NCBI GenBank assembly: GCA_947579665.1
Contig: OX388348.1
Coordinates: 16,244,001 to 16,308,000 of the forward strand
Length of the DNA: 64,000 bases
Source of the DNA: Sympetrum striolatum
Lineage: Eukaryota > Arthropoda > Insecta > Odonata > Libellulidae
Direction of reading: 5' to 3'
This document shows positions 25,491 to 37,793 of the stretch, piece after piece. The notes beneath the pieces were generated by a model that saw only the letters and a program-made list of their open reading frames with translations, had not been told where the DNA came from and ran no database searches. The first letter of the stretch is position 1, and every line of letters begins with the position of its first letter. The position numbers and the translations under genes are program-made.

Positions 25491-28400
25491 TCTCTGAATT
25501 TAAGGAGCAACACAGTCGCTTAGCTGCACTAAGCGGGATGATTTGATAGTGCAATCTGTATGCATGAATTAAGTACTCGGAGTTCGGCGACACTTCTGGT
25601 TAGTGACCCCGCTAACAAATTTCAACGTCTACAAATATTTTTCTCGCAATTTATTTGTCTTCTCATGACGAAACATTGAAACAGAATACTTAAAGTTTTC
25701 AACTTTTGCTTTATCCTAAGGATTTAAAACTGATGTTTTGAGGGTAAAGGATAAAAATACTTCAAACTCTCCAGAATGAATTTAAATATCGACCAGCTTG
25801 GACTTTCAACTCTAGGAGATGGACTTGAAGACCTAGAAGAGTCGAATTCATCTTATAATTAATTTTGGACCCTATTAAGTATATTTTAATCAATATCTTC
25901 TATTTCGTTTTTTAAATAACAGCAATAGCATTTTTATTACATTCATACACTATTTTTAAGGTTCAGTTCCCATTTATTCGTATGTGGTTTTCGGACATAC
26001 GTATACAGACAGCTAACTATTTTTTAAGTTGATTCCTGCAAATTTACGGATTTTTAAGACTAAAGAAAGCAAAACAAAATAGAAATTAATGAATTTCAGT
26101 GTTTTGGGGAAACTGCTGAATTGCTAAAAGTTTTGGGGAATTGCTGAATGAACTTTAGGATTCGGCAATTTGAAACCATGGCTTGAAAAATTATTCAGGA
26201 GTTAGTAAAAAATTGTAGATAAAGGTAAAACTTAATGTATAATTATTGTTATATATGCCTAAATATAGTTAAAGATAGTTAACAAATTATTTATATGACT
26301 TAACTACGTCCTTAAAGAATAATATGATTTTTTTAAAGGACACTGTCAGAACAATTGATAAAATTAACCATGATAGGGTACGAACATGTTACAGGGAAAT
26401 ATTACGCAAAGATAGATAACGCCAAATGAGATAAAGAAGCAAAAGCTTTTTTCAAATTTAGTAAACTGAATTTGAAGGAAAGTAACCTCTTGTCTTCTTA
26501 TGTGTAAGAGATGAAATAAATCATAAATCACTAGGAAACCATCATAAAAGTGGCGTCAATGTTTTATAAAGCATGAATCGCACAACATTTGAAATAAGAA
26601 GGAAATATTACTGTATGAGGTGATCGAAAAAGCTTACAGGAAAAATCCAAAGGAATTAATAAAGTATACCAGACTATGAAAGGTCGCCTGAAACTCTAGT
26701 GAACATAAAAGAAAATGTATCTAAGCGAGAGAGCGGAAATTATTAAGAAATAGAGAGAAATCTGACTGCTGAGGAAATTTCGTTGGTTGAGTCAAAGGCG
26801 TTTTTGAATAATAATTCGGCGAAAAGACGGCGTGTAAAATTTTCCTGCAACAATTCCTCTTTCCCACTTGACGATTCCCACCAATTATTCATTGAAACAA
26901 CGAAATTCGTATTTTACATCGTTCCAAAAGTGCTATTAAATGTCGATAGGCTCGACTGAAAGTAAATAGGTAACACTGACTTTGCAACCAGATTCATAGA
27001 TAATAGAATATACCCTTCCCTGATTCATTCCACACATCATCTACAAAAACTGTATCTACTCCAAACTTCCAGTACGACGTAATTACTCGCATATATTGAG
27101 CGTAGTTAGACAGAAAGAGAGTATGTATTTATGTCCGTATGTACACTTAACACTGGAAAAACAAGAATTTATCAAAATTTCAAACTTTGCACATTATTGT
27201 GAAAAATTGACACCACACACATAATCAGCTTCTTTTTATTTTCCTTATGTTCCGCAGTTCGACTTCAGATGAGTCAAGGTATTTCCATAATAAATGCATA
27301 AAAACATGTTTTCGATCGTTTTTCTATAACAAAATGAAATTAAAACGAAACATCGTAAAATACCGAGACAAGCTTCATAAAATCTTCGAATTTGATGAAA
27401 GATTCAAAGTAAATCTATAAAAATTGATATTCTTTTATCAAATACATTCACTCCAAACTAGGGGAATAATTATTTTGTTTATGGATGGATTAGATATTTT
27501 TTCTTCGTTGTTTAGAATCATGAAAACCATTTTCACTGAATAGACTAAAATACAACATCAGAGAATTTCAATTTTCTCAGGACTACTGTACTTTTCTTAA
27601 TACTAAAAATTAAACACGACACCACATTTGCGCACTAATTTGTTGAAGAAACCTTTGCCTTTAGGGATCGCAGTTTTCCTCTCAAATGGAATAAAATAAT
27701 AGAAACGATTCATCGTACGGGATTCGTTGAAAACAAGGCAAGATCCGTGCATTCCAAGTAGAAAGGGGGTATTAGAACAAAGGCCTCCTTTTCGGGGCAT
27801 GCGGGTAATCAAATGACAAATAATAGACCAAAGTTCAAACAAAATGGGCACTCATACAAGCGCATACTGGGTCAACGTCAAGGATGCTGAATCCTGTTGA
27901 CGCATGTTCCAAGTTAGCGTCATTAGGAGCAAAATATGTGTCCCACAAAGGGTGGTAACGAAGCGGTCATTTCGTTCAAATGCGAGGACACAGTTTGTCA
28001 TTTATGGCCGTATTATAGTGTACGGAAACTTAGCACAGACTACAACATTATGCTAGCGTGAACCATAACTGTTACATTGCCTCTTCTTTTGCGAGTAATA
28101 TGACAAAATTTTGGACCACATATTACTTACGACTTAGCTCTTTGTCGGCGGTCAGTACCACCAAAAGCTACTGAACTCAAAAATTTTATAAAACCTGGCA
28201 TGTTTTCCATTTCTGAAATAATACTGAGATGATAGCTGGGTGCTTTTATCACACTAATAACTTATCATACTTAACAATACGCTTTATTTATTCTAATCTG
28301 AGAAAAATATCTATATTTCCCTAAATACATTATAACTCTGTGTCTAGTATATGGATTCTCCATGTCAAATTTCCTCATCTAGGTTAGTCTAAACCGAGGG

Positions 28401-29332
28401 TGAGATTATTATTTTTGATTTTAAATAACAAAGTTTCTCGCGAGTTCTACTACAGCGAAATTTTATAACTTTTTTTAATACATATAATAATACATTTATT
28501 TATATATATTTATGATTAAACATATACGAATTTATTAAATATTTAATTAGAGCTAGAAATTAATGCACAAACGTATAGATTTAATTATATCGCTGTACTG
28601 ATTACGGAGAAATAAGAATCGATGTGATAATTCTCGGAACTCATTTTTCAATTCTGGACGAGAATTTTCATGCAGAATCGATGCTTATACTCAGCTCCGA
28701 CTCTTTGTCTAATGATTTTAACTCACAAACGATAACTGCCTATCCTACTTTGCTTCATACAATCTTCGAATTCAGCTTGTAGAGTGCAGATGTAGGTTAT
28801 TAATATTAGTGTCGTAGATGCAGCAATAGAATAGGATAGGAAAGAAAATGTGAGCAAAATTAGAAGAGAGAAGAAAATAAATTAATTTTTAAACTGAACT
28901 GAACAAAATCCTAAGCTAAAAGGAAATAGAAGTGGAATTTTCGATAAAAAATAAGCATGTACACAGGTATTATAAAAAATAGTGTTTCACAGAAATACTT
29001 TTTAATGGGTATCTTAAAAAAGACTATTTACATATAAAGTGAAGTATTTAAAAGAGAAATTGATACTAAAATTATCAAGAGAAGAACTGCGCTGCAGCAG
29101 AAAAAAGGAGAAAGGAAGCGGAGAATATGAAGAATTTGTAATAAAGATAAGTAATCAATTTTCTTATGATATGGATTTACGTTACCATTGAAAGAATTAT
29201 TTGTAGAAAGCATGAGTAATTGGGTAATTACTGTGATACATATGCTATTTTAGATATGTTCTTTTCTTTGAATTATTTCTTATAAAATCGACTGTCTGAG
29301 CCTTTTCTTGGTGATATTCCATGGCAAAAGAA
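25491..29332. other. AT-rich unannotated DNA
   Basis: No gene was recognised. A less AT-rich stretch at about 27600-28150 contains an 82-codon - strand frame (27603-27851) with no known domain. 28450-28570 is extremely AT-rich. Confidence 0.5.
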
Positions 29333-29405
29333 GCAAGCTGACAAGGGAATAATTTATTTATATTAGGTGTTATTTTATAAATAAATTATTCCTTTGTTAG
29401 CTTGC
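29333..29405. repeat. Short fold-back (28 bp arms)
   Basis: GCAAGCTGACAAGGGAATAA and the following TTATTTA at 29333-29360 pair with 29378-29405, with two mismatches and a 17 nt loop. It is a compact hairpin consistent with a small MITE or a hairpin RNA. Confidence 0.75.
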
Positions 29406-30137
29406 CTTTTTTATTCCAGACAAAGCCTGGATATAAATAAAATTTCCACAAATCTATAAACATATTTGAATGAAATTTACTTATACTTCTCGTCTTTAAA
29501 GCTGTTTTTCTCTTGTAAGGATGTCCCTTAGAGATAGTATATTCTTGGCAAACTTGCCATTAGTAACTGGCGAGACAATTTTTCGCTAAAGCAAACCAGA
29601 GGCTTCGATTTTCAATTAAGCTCAAGAAGCCAAATAACTAACGACCCAAAGTTAAATGATACAATCTTTCCCTAAGACTATCATTGTAGTTTAAAAGTGA
29701 AAATTGCTGACTCCGAAAATAAAAATTGAAGTTTCACAGACGTTCTCATGTCTCCGGCAGTTAAAGGGACTCTCGTAATATTTAAAGCAATCCTCGATTT
29801 AAGCGATGTTATTCGTAAAGACAACATTTTCTCAGACAACAAAGACACTATTACAGCATTGTTAATGAATAATTTCGTCTTTAGTAACTTTCGTAGTTAA
29901 AATTGTCCATTCTTTTGCTGTAAGTAATACTAACTTAAAGGAAATCATTCTCAATATAAAAATAATAGTATAAAAACTTCAGCTCGGCAACGTTAAAGTA
30001 AGCAACATTGAATCGTAAAAAATAGCTCATTGTAATTTTTTGACAAAATTATTAATCTATTCAATACATTAAATTCGTTTGGAGTAAAAAAACTGCATAG
30101 CGCTTTTACATTGGCCTTAACAAAAAACCACAAACAG
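29406..30137. other. AT-rich unannotated DNA
   Basis: Nothing recognisable was found. Confidence 0.5.
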
Positions 30138-30220
30138 TATCAAAATCCATATTGAGAAAACATTTACTAGAACTTCTTCTCTGTGGTCTAGTCAAAGTTT
30201 TCTCAATAAGGATTTTGATA
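30138..30220. repeat. Imperfect 36 bp stem-loop, pre-miRNA-like
   Basis: 30138-30173 (TATCAAAATCCATATTGAG...) pairs with 30185-30220 (...CTCAATAAGGATTTTGATA). There are only a few mismatches and an 11 nt loop (TTCTTCTCTGT). The total length of 83 nt and the small internal mismatches are within the range of animal pre-miRNAs, but a short MITE would look the same. Confidence 0.7.
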
Positions 30221-30819
30221 TTATTAATAATACCACAAAGTTACGCCTGATTCCGTTTCGTTTATCCACAAACAGTATTTTAATCATGAAAAGATGGTTT
30301 TATGTATTGAAATATAATGGGAAAATAATATGGTAATTTACGTTAAATTTTAATTTTTGATAATTTTAATTATATTGTTTTTACCATTGATACAATCTTC
30401 CGTATTTAATTATCTAAATTGGAATTGTGATATACTGGGTAGAACCGAAAATACTGTATAAATATACATTGTTTCTAGTTAGTCCTTAATCGCTTAAGGA
30501 ACTTTGTTCGGCCATTAACTTGTAGCGTTGGTCAGAGTGAACAAAGAGCATTTAGCATCTAATGGGTTGTCTCGTCTACCCATTCGTTGTTGGTATCCCA
30601 ACATTCTACGAGCATTTTCGTGCATGCAAATACTTCTATGAGCGGCACTCAATGAGTCTCTGCCAATGAGAAATTCCTGATAAATATAAAACGCTTACTG
30701 TATAAATTGTAAAATTTGGAATGCGAAACTTACTCTGATACATGAATAACCAATTATATAAAGCATAATCTAGTGACTTTTTTAGCACATATATTTATCC
30801 TTTAAAATCTTAAGTTGAA
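30221..30819. other. AT-rich unannotated DNA
   Basis: Nothing recognisable was found. Confidence 0.5.
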
Positions 30820-30890
30820 TGACCACGAAGGCATAACATTCAAGAGTATCTTCTGCCATGCAGATGGCTGGGGTTCAAGCCCCATTTAGG
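30820..30890 (+). repeat. tRNA-related SINE head (pol III B box)
   Basis: GGCATAACATTCAAGAGTAT resembles an A box region, and GGGTTCAAGCC at 30871-30881 is a close B box with a paired TGGGG/CCCCA T stem. No acceptor stem closes, so it is not a functional tRNA. The following ~150 bp may be the SINE body, but its end is not clear. Confidence 0.5.
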
Positions 30891-31342
30891 GAAATTAATC
30901 TTCCTGCATTTTCGGGGATTTGAGGCCACTAATTGACTCAGTAAGTTTTTAAGAGTACCAGAGGTAAAACCCAGTGCAATCATAAGTGGTAGAAAATTAG
31001 TTTTGGCCACATTAGCTTTGATACCGTTAAGGCCATGATATGGCAGCTTTAACCTAATAACTCCGAATAACGTTAAATGCTGTAAGTGGAAACTAATATT
31101 TGAAAAAATAACTTCGCTCTAAACCAAAAATTTCTTTTTCAATCACATCTTAACTTAAATTTACATTTGTTAAAAATATTTACATACGAATCTCATAAAA
31201 CTAGGAAAAATAAAGTAAAGCTTGGTTGGTGGAAGTCGACCCGCAACTTATTAGAGAATCAAAATAAATATGTCAATATAAACTTCATTCTTTCCTTCCC
31301 GCCTAACCTCACCAGTAAAGGGTCAATATATCTATCTATATA
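30891..31342. other. Possible SINE body and unannotated DNA
   Basis: Downstream of the tRNA-like head there is mixed-composition DNA to about 31060, then AT-rich sequence. A short TATC-like microsatellite (31328-31340) abuts the mariner element. Confidence 0.4.
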
Positions 31343-31940
31343 CAGGGTGTTCGGGTTAAACATACAATAATACAAAATGTAATAACTTGAGAAGTAATTG
31401 ATATATTTATTAGCGGTTTGCTTCTAGAAGTTTGGTTACTCAAAAAATGTTTCGTATGTTTACTTGATGATTGCGAATCATGTCATTGCGCAGTAATTGT
31501 GAGAAATTTCTTGGATATCGAGTTCCAAAATCGCTTGATTGGGAGAGGTAGTCCAACAATGGATTGGCCCACTAGAAACCCAGACATGAGACAACTTGAT
31601 TTTTTTCTGCTGATAGATTGTAAAAATAAATATAAATAAAGATAGATTATAAAAAATCAAGTGTACCAGACACCAGTTCGTGATCTACTAGAACTGCGCA
31701 GTCGAATTCGTGCAGTTATTGCAAATGTTACTCCTACAATGCCGCAAAACACTTGGAGAGGGTAAAATACATTTAGGATGTCTTTTTGCCACTAATAGTG
31801 CACGTATAGAGGTGTATTAACTATGTAATAAACATTTTGAGTTACCATAGAACTTCTAGAAACCAACTGCCAATAAATATTATAATTAGCTCACAAGTTA
31901 TCAAATTTTGTATTATTAGACATTTAACTCGGACATCCTG
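31343..31940 (+). mobile_element. Mariner/Tc1-type element, internally deleted
   Basis: The left end CAGGGTGTTCGGGTTAAAC and the inverted right end (CAGGATGTCCGAGTTAAAT on the - strand) are terminal inverted repeats. They continue with AATAATACAAAAT in both arms for about 50 nt in all. The element is flanked by TA on both sides (31341-31342 and 31941-31942), the expected target-site duplication of the superfamily. Its 598 bp length is less than half that of an autonomous mariner; only the C-terminal part of the transposase remains. Confidence 0.88.
31418..31765 (+). pseudogene. Transposase C-terminal (DDE_3-like) remnant
   Basis: Conserved blocks are readable in two frames. The first frame gives FLDIEFQNRLIGRGSP followed by DWPTRNPDMRQLDFF, the usual region around the last catalytic acidic residue (here D in the position of PLDFF). 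After a break near 31630-31660 the second gives QVYQTPVRDLLELRSRI and NVTPTMPQNTWRG, ending at TAA 31763-31765. The break is a small local duplication: GATAGATTGTAAAAA is followed shortly by GATAGATTATAAAAA, which destroys the frame where other family members have a WGYLK-type block. The upstream catalytic D residues and the DNA-binding half are missing. It is inactive. Confidence 0.85.
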
Positions 31941-31990
31941 TATCTATTTATATATCTATCTATTAATCTATAAATTTATCTATCCTTATC
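31941..31990. repeat. Degenerate TATC/ATCT microsatellite
   Basis: Runs of ATCTATTTATATATCTATCT and variants immediately follow the right TA of the mariner element. Confidence 0.7.
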
Positions 31991-33297
31991 TTTTTCTCAT
32001 ATATGATATGATCAATTCCGTACCTTACTAACCAGTTACTTACACATATTTCGGCGATCGCCCCTAGCTTAAAAACACCCACAAAGTCAATCGCATCAGG
32101 CAACGAGATTTCGAACCCCCAAACACCACGCAAGAAAGAGTTATGGGAGCGTACATAAAGCGACCCTGGAAACGCGGGAGACAAGGCGGAAATCGAACGC
32201 AGCCGTGAAATGGACTGTTAGTGTGAGGAGGAGTGATAGAAAGGCACTGTTTGGATAAGTTCTAATGTGTAGGTATAGCAGAGGGACCCGCGACGGAGAT
32301 GGAACATTTCCACGACTCTCCCTTGCTCCCAAAGGCACCTCTCAACGCGGAATAAAGTGGTTTTTGATTTGCGAGAGAGCGAGGCTTTTTCGGATGGGAG
32401 TCACGGGGGATACGGCGAAGGTTTGGAATTTTAGGAGAGGAAAAGGGATAGGGAGATTGGAAGGGTTATAGCAATGGATTGATAACGTTCTTATTCGAGT
32501 GATGCGGAAACTAAAGTGCGTCTTTTGTCATAGGAGTAATGGATACTGACGAGTTTTATGGGAAAAGCTTTCGATATCTTGCTCACCGAATTCCATGTTC
32601 ATAACACTTACGATCACGGCGAAATACGACGGTTTTTATTTTTTAGAGTGGCTGATATAGTCGCCTGATATAGAAATAACATGAGCCTAATCTAAACAGA
32701 ACAAAGTGTCACCACCTCTCAATCTATCCAGATACATTACAAATTTTATTCTGAGGAAAAATTGATCTGAATTACTATTGCTGTATTTATTTAAGGGTTT
32801 ATAATGTATTGTGATTTTTGATCTTTCTTCTATAGGGAATATGATTAAATTTCATTCAAAAATCATACAAAGTGGTCATCTGGTCTTATTTTTCAAATAA
32901 TGGTCATGTCTAAAGCCCCAACCCTTATCTTCGGGGAACTAGCCATGCTCTATACATCCAATCTTCTAAGCCACTGATCATAACTCAGCGGTGAGGTAAT
33001 ATTTATATTTCATATTTAAACAGACGCAAATTAAATTTACATGCCCTCTATGAATAGGCATTTAATTCTCTACGAATCAGACATAAGAATCAGATGTTTT
33101 TTGCAGATTTTAGGATATATTTCAAGCTGCTATAAAATTCTGCCACGTGATATATTCAAGTAATTTTTTTATTGTATAAATACCTAAAAACCATTCGGAA
33201 ACGTAGTTTTATAGTTGTTAGAGAATAACAGTAATGGAAATACAATAATTTTGAGTAAGTAATACGCAATATTTTAATTTTTATATTTTTAGTCATC
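31991..33297. other. Unannotated DNA with a GC-richer patch
   Basis: Between about 32080 and 32470 base composition rises in G and C, and a B-box-like GGTTCGAAATC lies on the - strand near 32108-32118. Short overlapping frames (65-73 codons) have no domain. The rest is AT-rich. Confidence 0.45.
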
Positions 33298-33331
33298 GAT
33301 GATGACTGTGAGTTGAAACATGTCGAAACGT
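33298..33331 (+). other. PLE-type GATGAT-hairpin-GAAAC motif
   Basis: GATGAT is followed by GACT-GTG-AGTT, which can pair as a 4 bp stem with one G-U, then GAAACATGTCG. The tail GAAACATGTCG is identical to that at 39948-39958 downstream of the PLE fragment. I infer a relic of a PLE 3' end; no coding remnant is seen beside it. Confidence 0.6.
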
Positions 33332-36300
33332 GTGGAAATAATACTAAGTTATTGCATTATCATTCCTGTGATAGACTTTCACAAAGTTACTGCTTTGTCA
33401 CTTGATTTTATATTTTTAATTTAAATATACTATCCATAACATAGTCCAAAAAACCATCAACAATTATTATTTTTAATTTTTGATGGATTATGGAGTGTTT
33501 TATGGATATTACAACAACCATCACCGGCCAATATCTTATAATTTAACGGACCTTTATCAAATCAGTAAATACAACCTAATCATCTATACATCCTCTCGAT
33601 AAAGATTTTTATTGCATAAAATTGTATCAATATGATATTGTTCTAAAATTAGAATAGTCTTTGCATAATGCCATTACAGTAATTCATTAAGTCCCACACA
33701 ATGGCATATGTCCAAATATATTCCTCGCAGTGTTATGTGGAATAACTACGAAAATAATGACAATACATGGCAAAATCGGCAAATAATTTCAATTCTTCGA
33801 TAATCAATTTACCATTGATACTGCATTCTTAACGGTCATTTGTCTTCTTCCAAAAGTATTAGCTAACGCATTATTATTAATCATCATATGAAGGATTCAA
33901 AGTAAGGAATAAATTCCTTACAAAGAAATATCGAGGTGGGGACTATTATTATGTGAGTAATCTACGCTAAACGCATCAAACATAAGAGTACCCCGCAAAC
34001 ATTACATAAATCTTTGTCATAGAATCCTCACAAGATACGATCACTAATTAAAATGTAGAGGTTGGGACTAATTGCCGCCCACACGGATCGCCCCATCCTT
34101 TCATCATTCACGAGATAGAAGTAACAGAAGCTGAGTTACCGCCCACGCAAAAGCACTCTTTAACTGAGCCTCTGCTCTGAAAGAAAGCCATTAACGTGGG
34201 AAGTGAAGCAGTACCATGAAAAGAAAGGTCGTTATTGATTAGTTTTTAAGTTAATGAAGCATTTTCGAACCTATTTTTGACCGAAATTCAGAGTCTGAAA
34301 AGAAGGCTCGTATATTCAGTTCCCACAGCAATCTCAGGTACAAAAATGTCTGAAAACTCTCATTTCGCTTCACGATGCGACTCGACGGGCTATCACGTAA
34401 CAGAATGATACTCAGTGATCAGAAAAGCCTAAATAGGTAAAAACAATTTCCCACAAAAAGGAGTAACGTCCCACTAGTAGAGGAAAAAATTAATTCAGGA
34501 ACTGGTAATCTTTTCTTTTAGAATATAAATGCCTAGCTGAGTTTTTCTTAATTTTTAACGTGTGATTTTAGTCTAATCCTATGGTGAATTCTTGTGAAAT
34601 GAAACGGTTATTTTAATTAAATAAATATTATCATATGATAAGAATCAATTGTCTAGAAAATAACACCATTCCAAGAGATATTTATAAAATAATTTTAAAC
34701 AAAGCTGTTAAAATTCATATAGTTAGGACTCATTTCAATCAAACATAACCATGTCAAGGTGAAGAAAATCTTCTCCTTTAGTTACGAATGAATATGAAGA
34801 ATAATGAATTCATCGTCAATCTTTATAGTACATACTTCAATTTTCACGAACAGATAATTCACAGGATGTCAACCTTAAATACTAATTAGTACTAGAAAGA
34901 ATCAAAACAATATTGCATTAATTTTGTTAAACGAAATTGTCCTGCCATTTTCCATTGCGTCTAAATATATATTAACGATACATTTGCTTAGTCTGGCTGC
35001 AATAAGATTAGTCTTAAATTCCTTAAAATTTTCAAAACGTTAAATTTTTATAAAGTTCTATAACTATCTAGCGGGTTCTCTTGAATTATTTCCTAATGTT
35101 TAAATATAACTAGCTTTGTATCGCTTCTTCCTTGAGAACAACTTTTAATCTCTGAGGTTGAGGATTTCAATTAAACTTTCGCTTCACCTTGTTAACTACT
35201 ACTACTTTGAAAACACTAATTCCTTTACGTGATTTTTTATTCAAAGCCTCTGAAGCTTCTCTGATCTCCGCTAAGAATATTCTAAGGAAAGGCAATCACT
35301 TCCTGCTACATTTTTCCTAATTCATCCCAAAGTATGATTGGCGAATCTAATGTCACTCTTTTTTACATTGAAAAATAACTTCAAATAATTGATTAACTTA
35401 CTTTATTTAAAACTGATTAATTGGCATTTATAAATTTTTGCTGGTGTATAATGTAGTAGCCCTTTAATAAAAGTGAACTTCGATTTGAAAGTATCAGGAT
35501 GTATCAACTCGTTTTACATCCTGCTACATATCTCTTTATGAAGCCAAATCTATTTTTCTTTTTACTATTATAACCCGGCAAGCACAAAGCTTTGCATACA
35601 CTATCCTTAATCTTTTAAGGAGCACTTCATTCGTAAAATCAGAAAAAAATCATAGGCCCCGTTCGTTTCGAATCGCATCCTTGAAAATCACCGAAGTAGT
35701 ATCAAGTGCCTTTTATCTGAATAAGACACATTACTCCTATGTTTATATTTTAACGTCGTTATGGCTTGTAAAAATGAGACTGGTGTTGGATAATTTCCTT
35801 ATTTCATCCTAATACTAGAAATTTTATATGACGGAATTCGCTAGAAATAAAATTTTAAATTCTATATAATTTTTAGGCCATTCCGGTGCTACATTTATTT
35901 CCACCTCAAAATGCGATTCGATTTCAAGATTTGTAATAAAAAGAATGTAGATTATTCTCATTGAATCTCGATACCAAATTATCAGTTACAGAATCAAAGT
36001 GTGGTATGATAATTTTTCACATATAGCATTTTCTCTTTTTGTATAACATTTCTTAATACGTTTTTCATTAATCTCAAACAAACGCTTAATGCATCTGTAT
36101 GACTAAAAAGGATTTTTAAGTGTATGAAAATTAATTTTTCGGCTAAGAAATCAGTTAGGATCACATCACATGCGAGAGGTTCAAAAATACTAGAGTTTGA
36201 GACATCCCTCATATGAGATATCAATGCAACTTTATGGAAACAGAAAAAACACAGTGTATGAGTAGATATTTCAAAATGATGTATTTTCCGACCATGTGTT

Positions 36301-36483
36301 TATTACAAGTAATTATTTCATAGTGACATCTAGCTCAATAAAACTAATTTGTTGTGGGATACCTTCACTACTTGGAATGATATTTCCTAAGAGATCTCTG
36401 ATGATAAAATATACTCACAAATTATCAAGAAACATTATATTCTACTGAAAAGAAAGGAAAGTTGGGACGCGGTCGTTAAGGTA
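33332..36483. other. AT-rich unannotated DNA with one imperfect hairpin
   Basis: 33432-33505 forms an imperfect inverted repeat (ATCCATAACATAGTCC against GGAGTGTTTTATGGAT). No gene is supported. A moderately GC-richer stretch lies at 34060-34220. Confidence 0.45.
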
Positions 36484-36812
36484 TTAGAGGTTTAAAATCT
36501 CCAATGGCTTTTTATATCCATTCACTCCTGACGAGGAACGCATAGCATTCGAAATACGTATTGAGTGTTTTCAAAAAGTGCGATGTCCTGTCTTGTTTTC
36601 TCGGAATACCGGGGAATGAGAAGAGAAACGCCGACAAAAGCGGCCAATGTAGATTTTAAACCTCTAATCATGATCTATAACGAACGGGAAAATCAAGGCA
36701 TGGTATGGCAGAATTGACAAAAGAGCTTCGACTACTTAGGCCATTTCGTACCGGGAAAATTTTTCCCGGAACTTTCACCAAATCTGAACGCGGTGCTTAC
36801 TTGGCTATCCGG
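36484..36812 (+). repeat. Dispersed repeat with palindromic head, copy c
   Basis: The palindromic head at 36484-36667 starts TTAGAGGTTTAAAATCTCCA and ends GATTTTAAACCTCTAA. After it comes the same ~145 bp downstream segment as at 24426-24582 (ATCTATAACGAACGGG... to GGCTATCCGGG). The tips of this copy are almost perfect inverted repeats. The centre differs from copy b, showing independent decay. Confidence 0.78.
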
Positions 36813-36849
36813 GGACCATTCTGGATTATTTCAGTTCACATTTACATAC

Positions 36850-37320
36850 ACTAGCATTCAGCAAAGCATACATTGACCAAGTCTGGAAAACAGCGAAACG
36901 GGTATTCTTTCGCAGAGGCACCACTACGTTGGGTAATACATTTCCCTGCGGTGAACTCAACATATTTCCCTACTTTCCCACAGCGATCCATCGGTTTATT
37001 TCCCGGGAAAACAATATTTCCATTTCTTCCACCCAACAAACACATTTTAGCCCCCGACCCCCCTCTGTTCCCCCGCATTTCTCCTCGATCCACTCATCGC
37101 TAAGCGACGACTTCTCTCCTTCCCACAACACTCCAAAACCCTTCGTTCCAATTCATTTTCCAATTCCTACTTTTACCTCTCGGCTTTCCTCATTTGATCC
37201 GATCTCTCGAGCGCCCCTCAACCTCAATCCCGAGGCCGTTCAACCTCTTTCAGACGGCGGACCGGATTAGCGGATGAGAGCGCCTCGACCGGTCGCATTA
37301 AAAAGTCTCTCGGGAAAGAT
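36850..37320. other. GC-richer patch with pyrimidine-rich + strand
   Basis: From about 36990 to 37240 the + strand is rich in C and T, followed by CG-containing sequence to 37320. A 113-codon frame (36929-37270) crosses it with low-complexity P/S/F-rich translation, which I attribute to composition. Confidence 0.45.
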
Positions 37321-37501
37321 CAGAGATCAATCGGAGGTCCATAAATAATTTTCATACGATTCCGAACGTTTAAAACTCAAGTGTGCTCTGGATTATTTTA
37401 TGGTCATTATGCGGCCGAAGTAAAATTCCTCGTTGGGTAATTGGTCCATTGCGCCTATTCTCCCAACTTTCGAGCTCCGGGCCAAGGACGGATCCAGATG
37501 A

Positions 37502-37793
37502 GGACACATATGGGGATAACTAACGGAGAATGACTGCCAAAAAATTTTCAAAGACCATACAATTTTGTCCTCTGAGATATTTCCTCTGTCTTATTCTTTT
37601 ATTTAGCATTGAGTATATTAATGTAGTAGGTAGGTAGCAGGAAACGGGGACACACAAGGAAATAACTATCGTAGTAAAATTGTCCAAAACTTTTCAAATA
37701 TCATACAATTTTGCCTTCTGAAATATTTTCTCTGTCTTATTATTTTATTGAGCATCGAACATGAAAATATAGTACGTAGGTAGCAAGAATTTT
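37502..37793. repeat. Two-copy tandem duplication, ~146 bp period
   Basis: Unit 1 starts GGACACAT at 37502 and unit 2 GGACACACAAGG at 37648. Both contain CATACAATTTTG, a GAAATATTT-like block with CTCTGTCTTATT, and GTAGGTAGCA near the end. Moderate divergence shows it is old. Confidence 0.8.

Noticed and set aside
32080..32135. tRNA-like head on the - strand with GGTTCGAAATC
   Set aside because: The B box is plausible but I cannot find a matching A box at the right distance.
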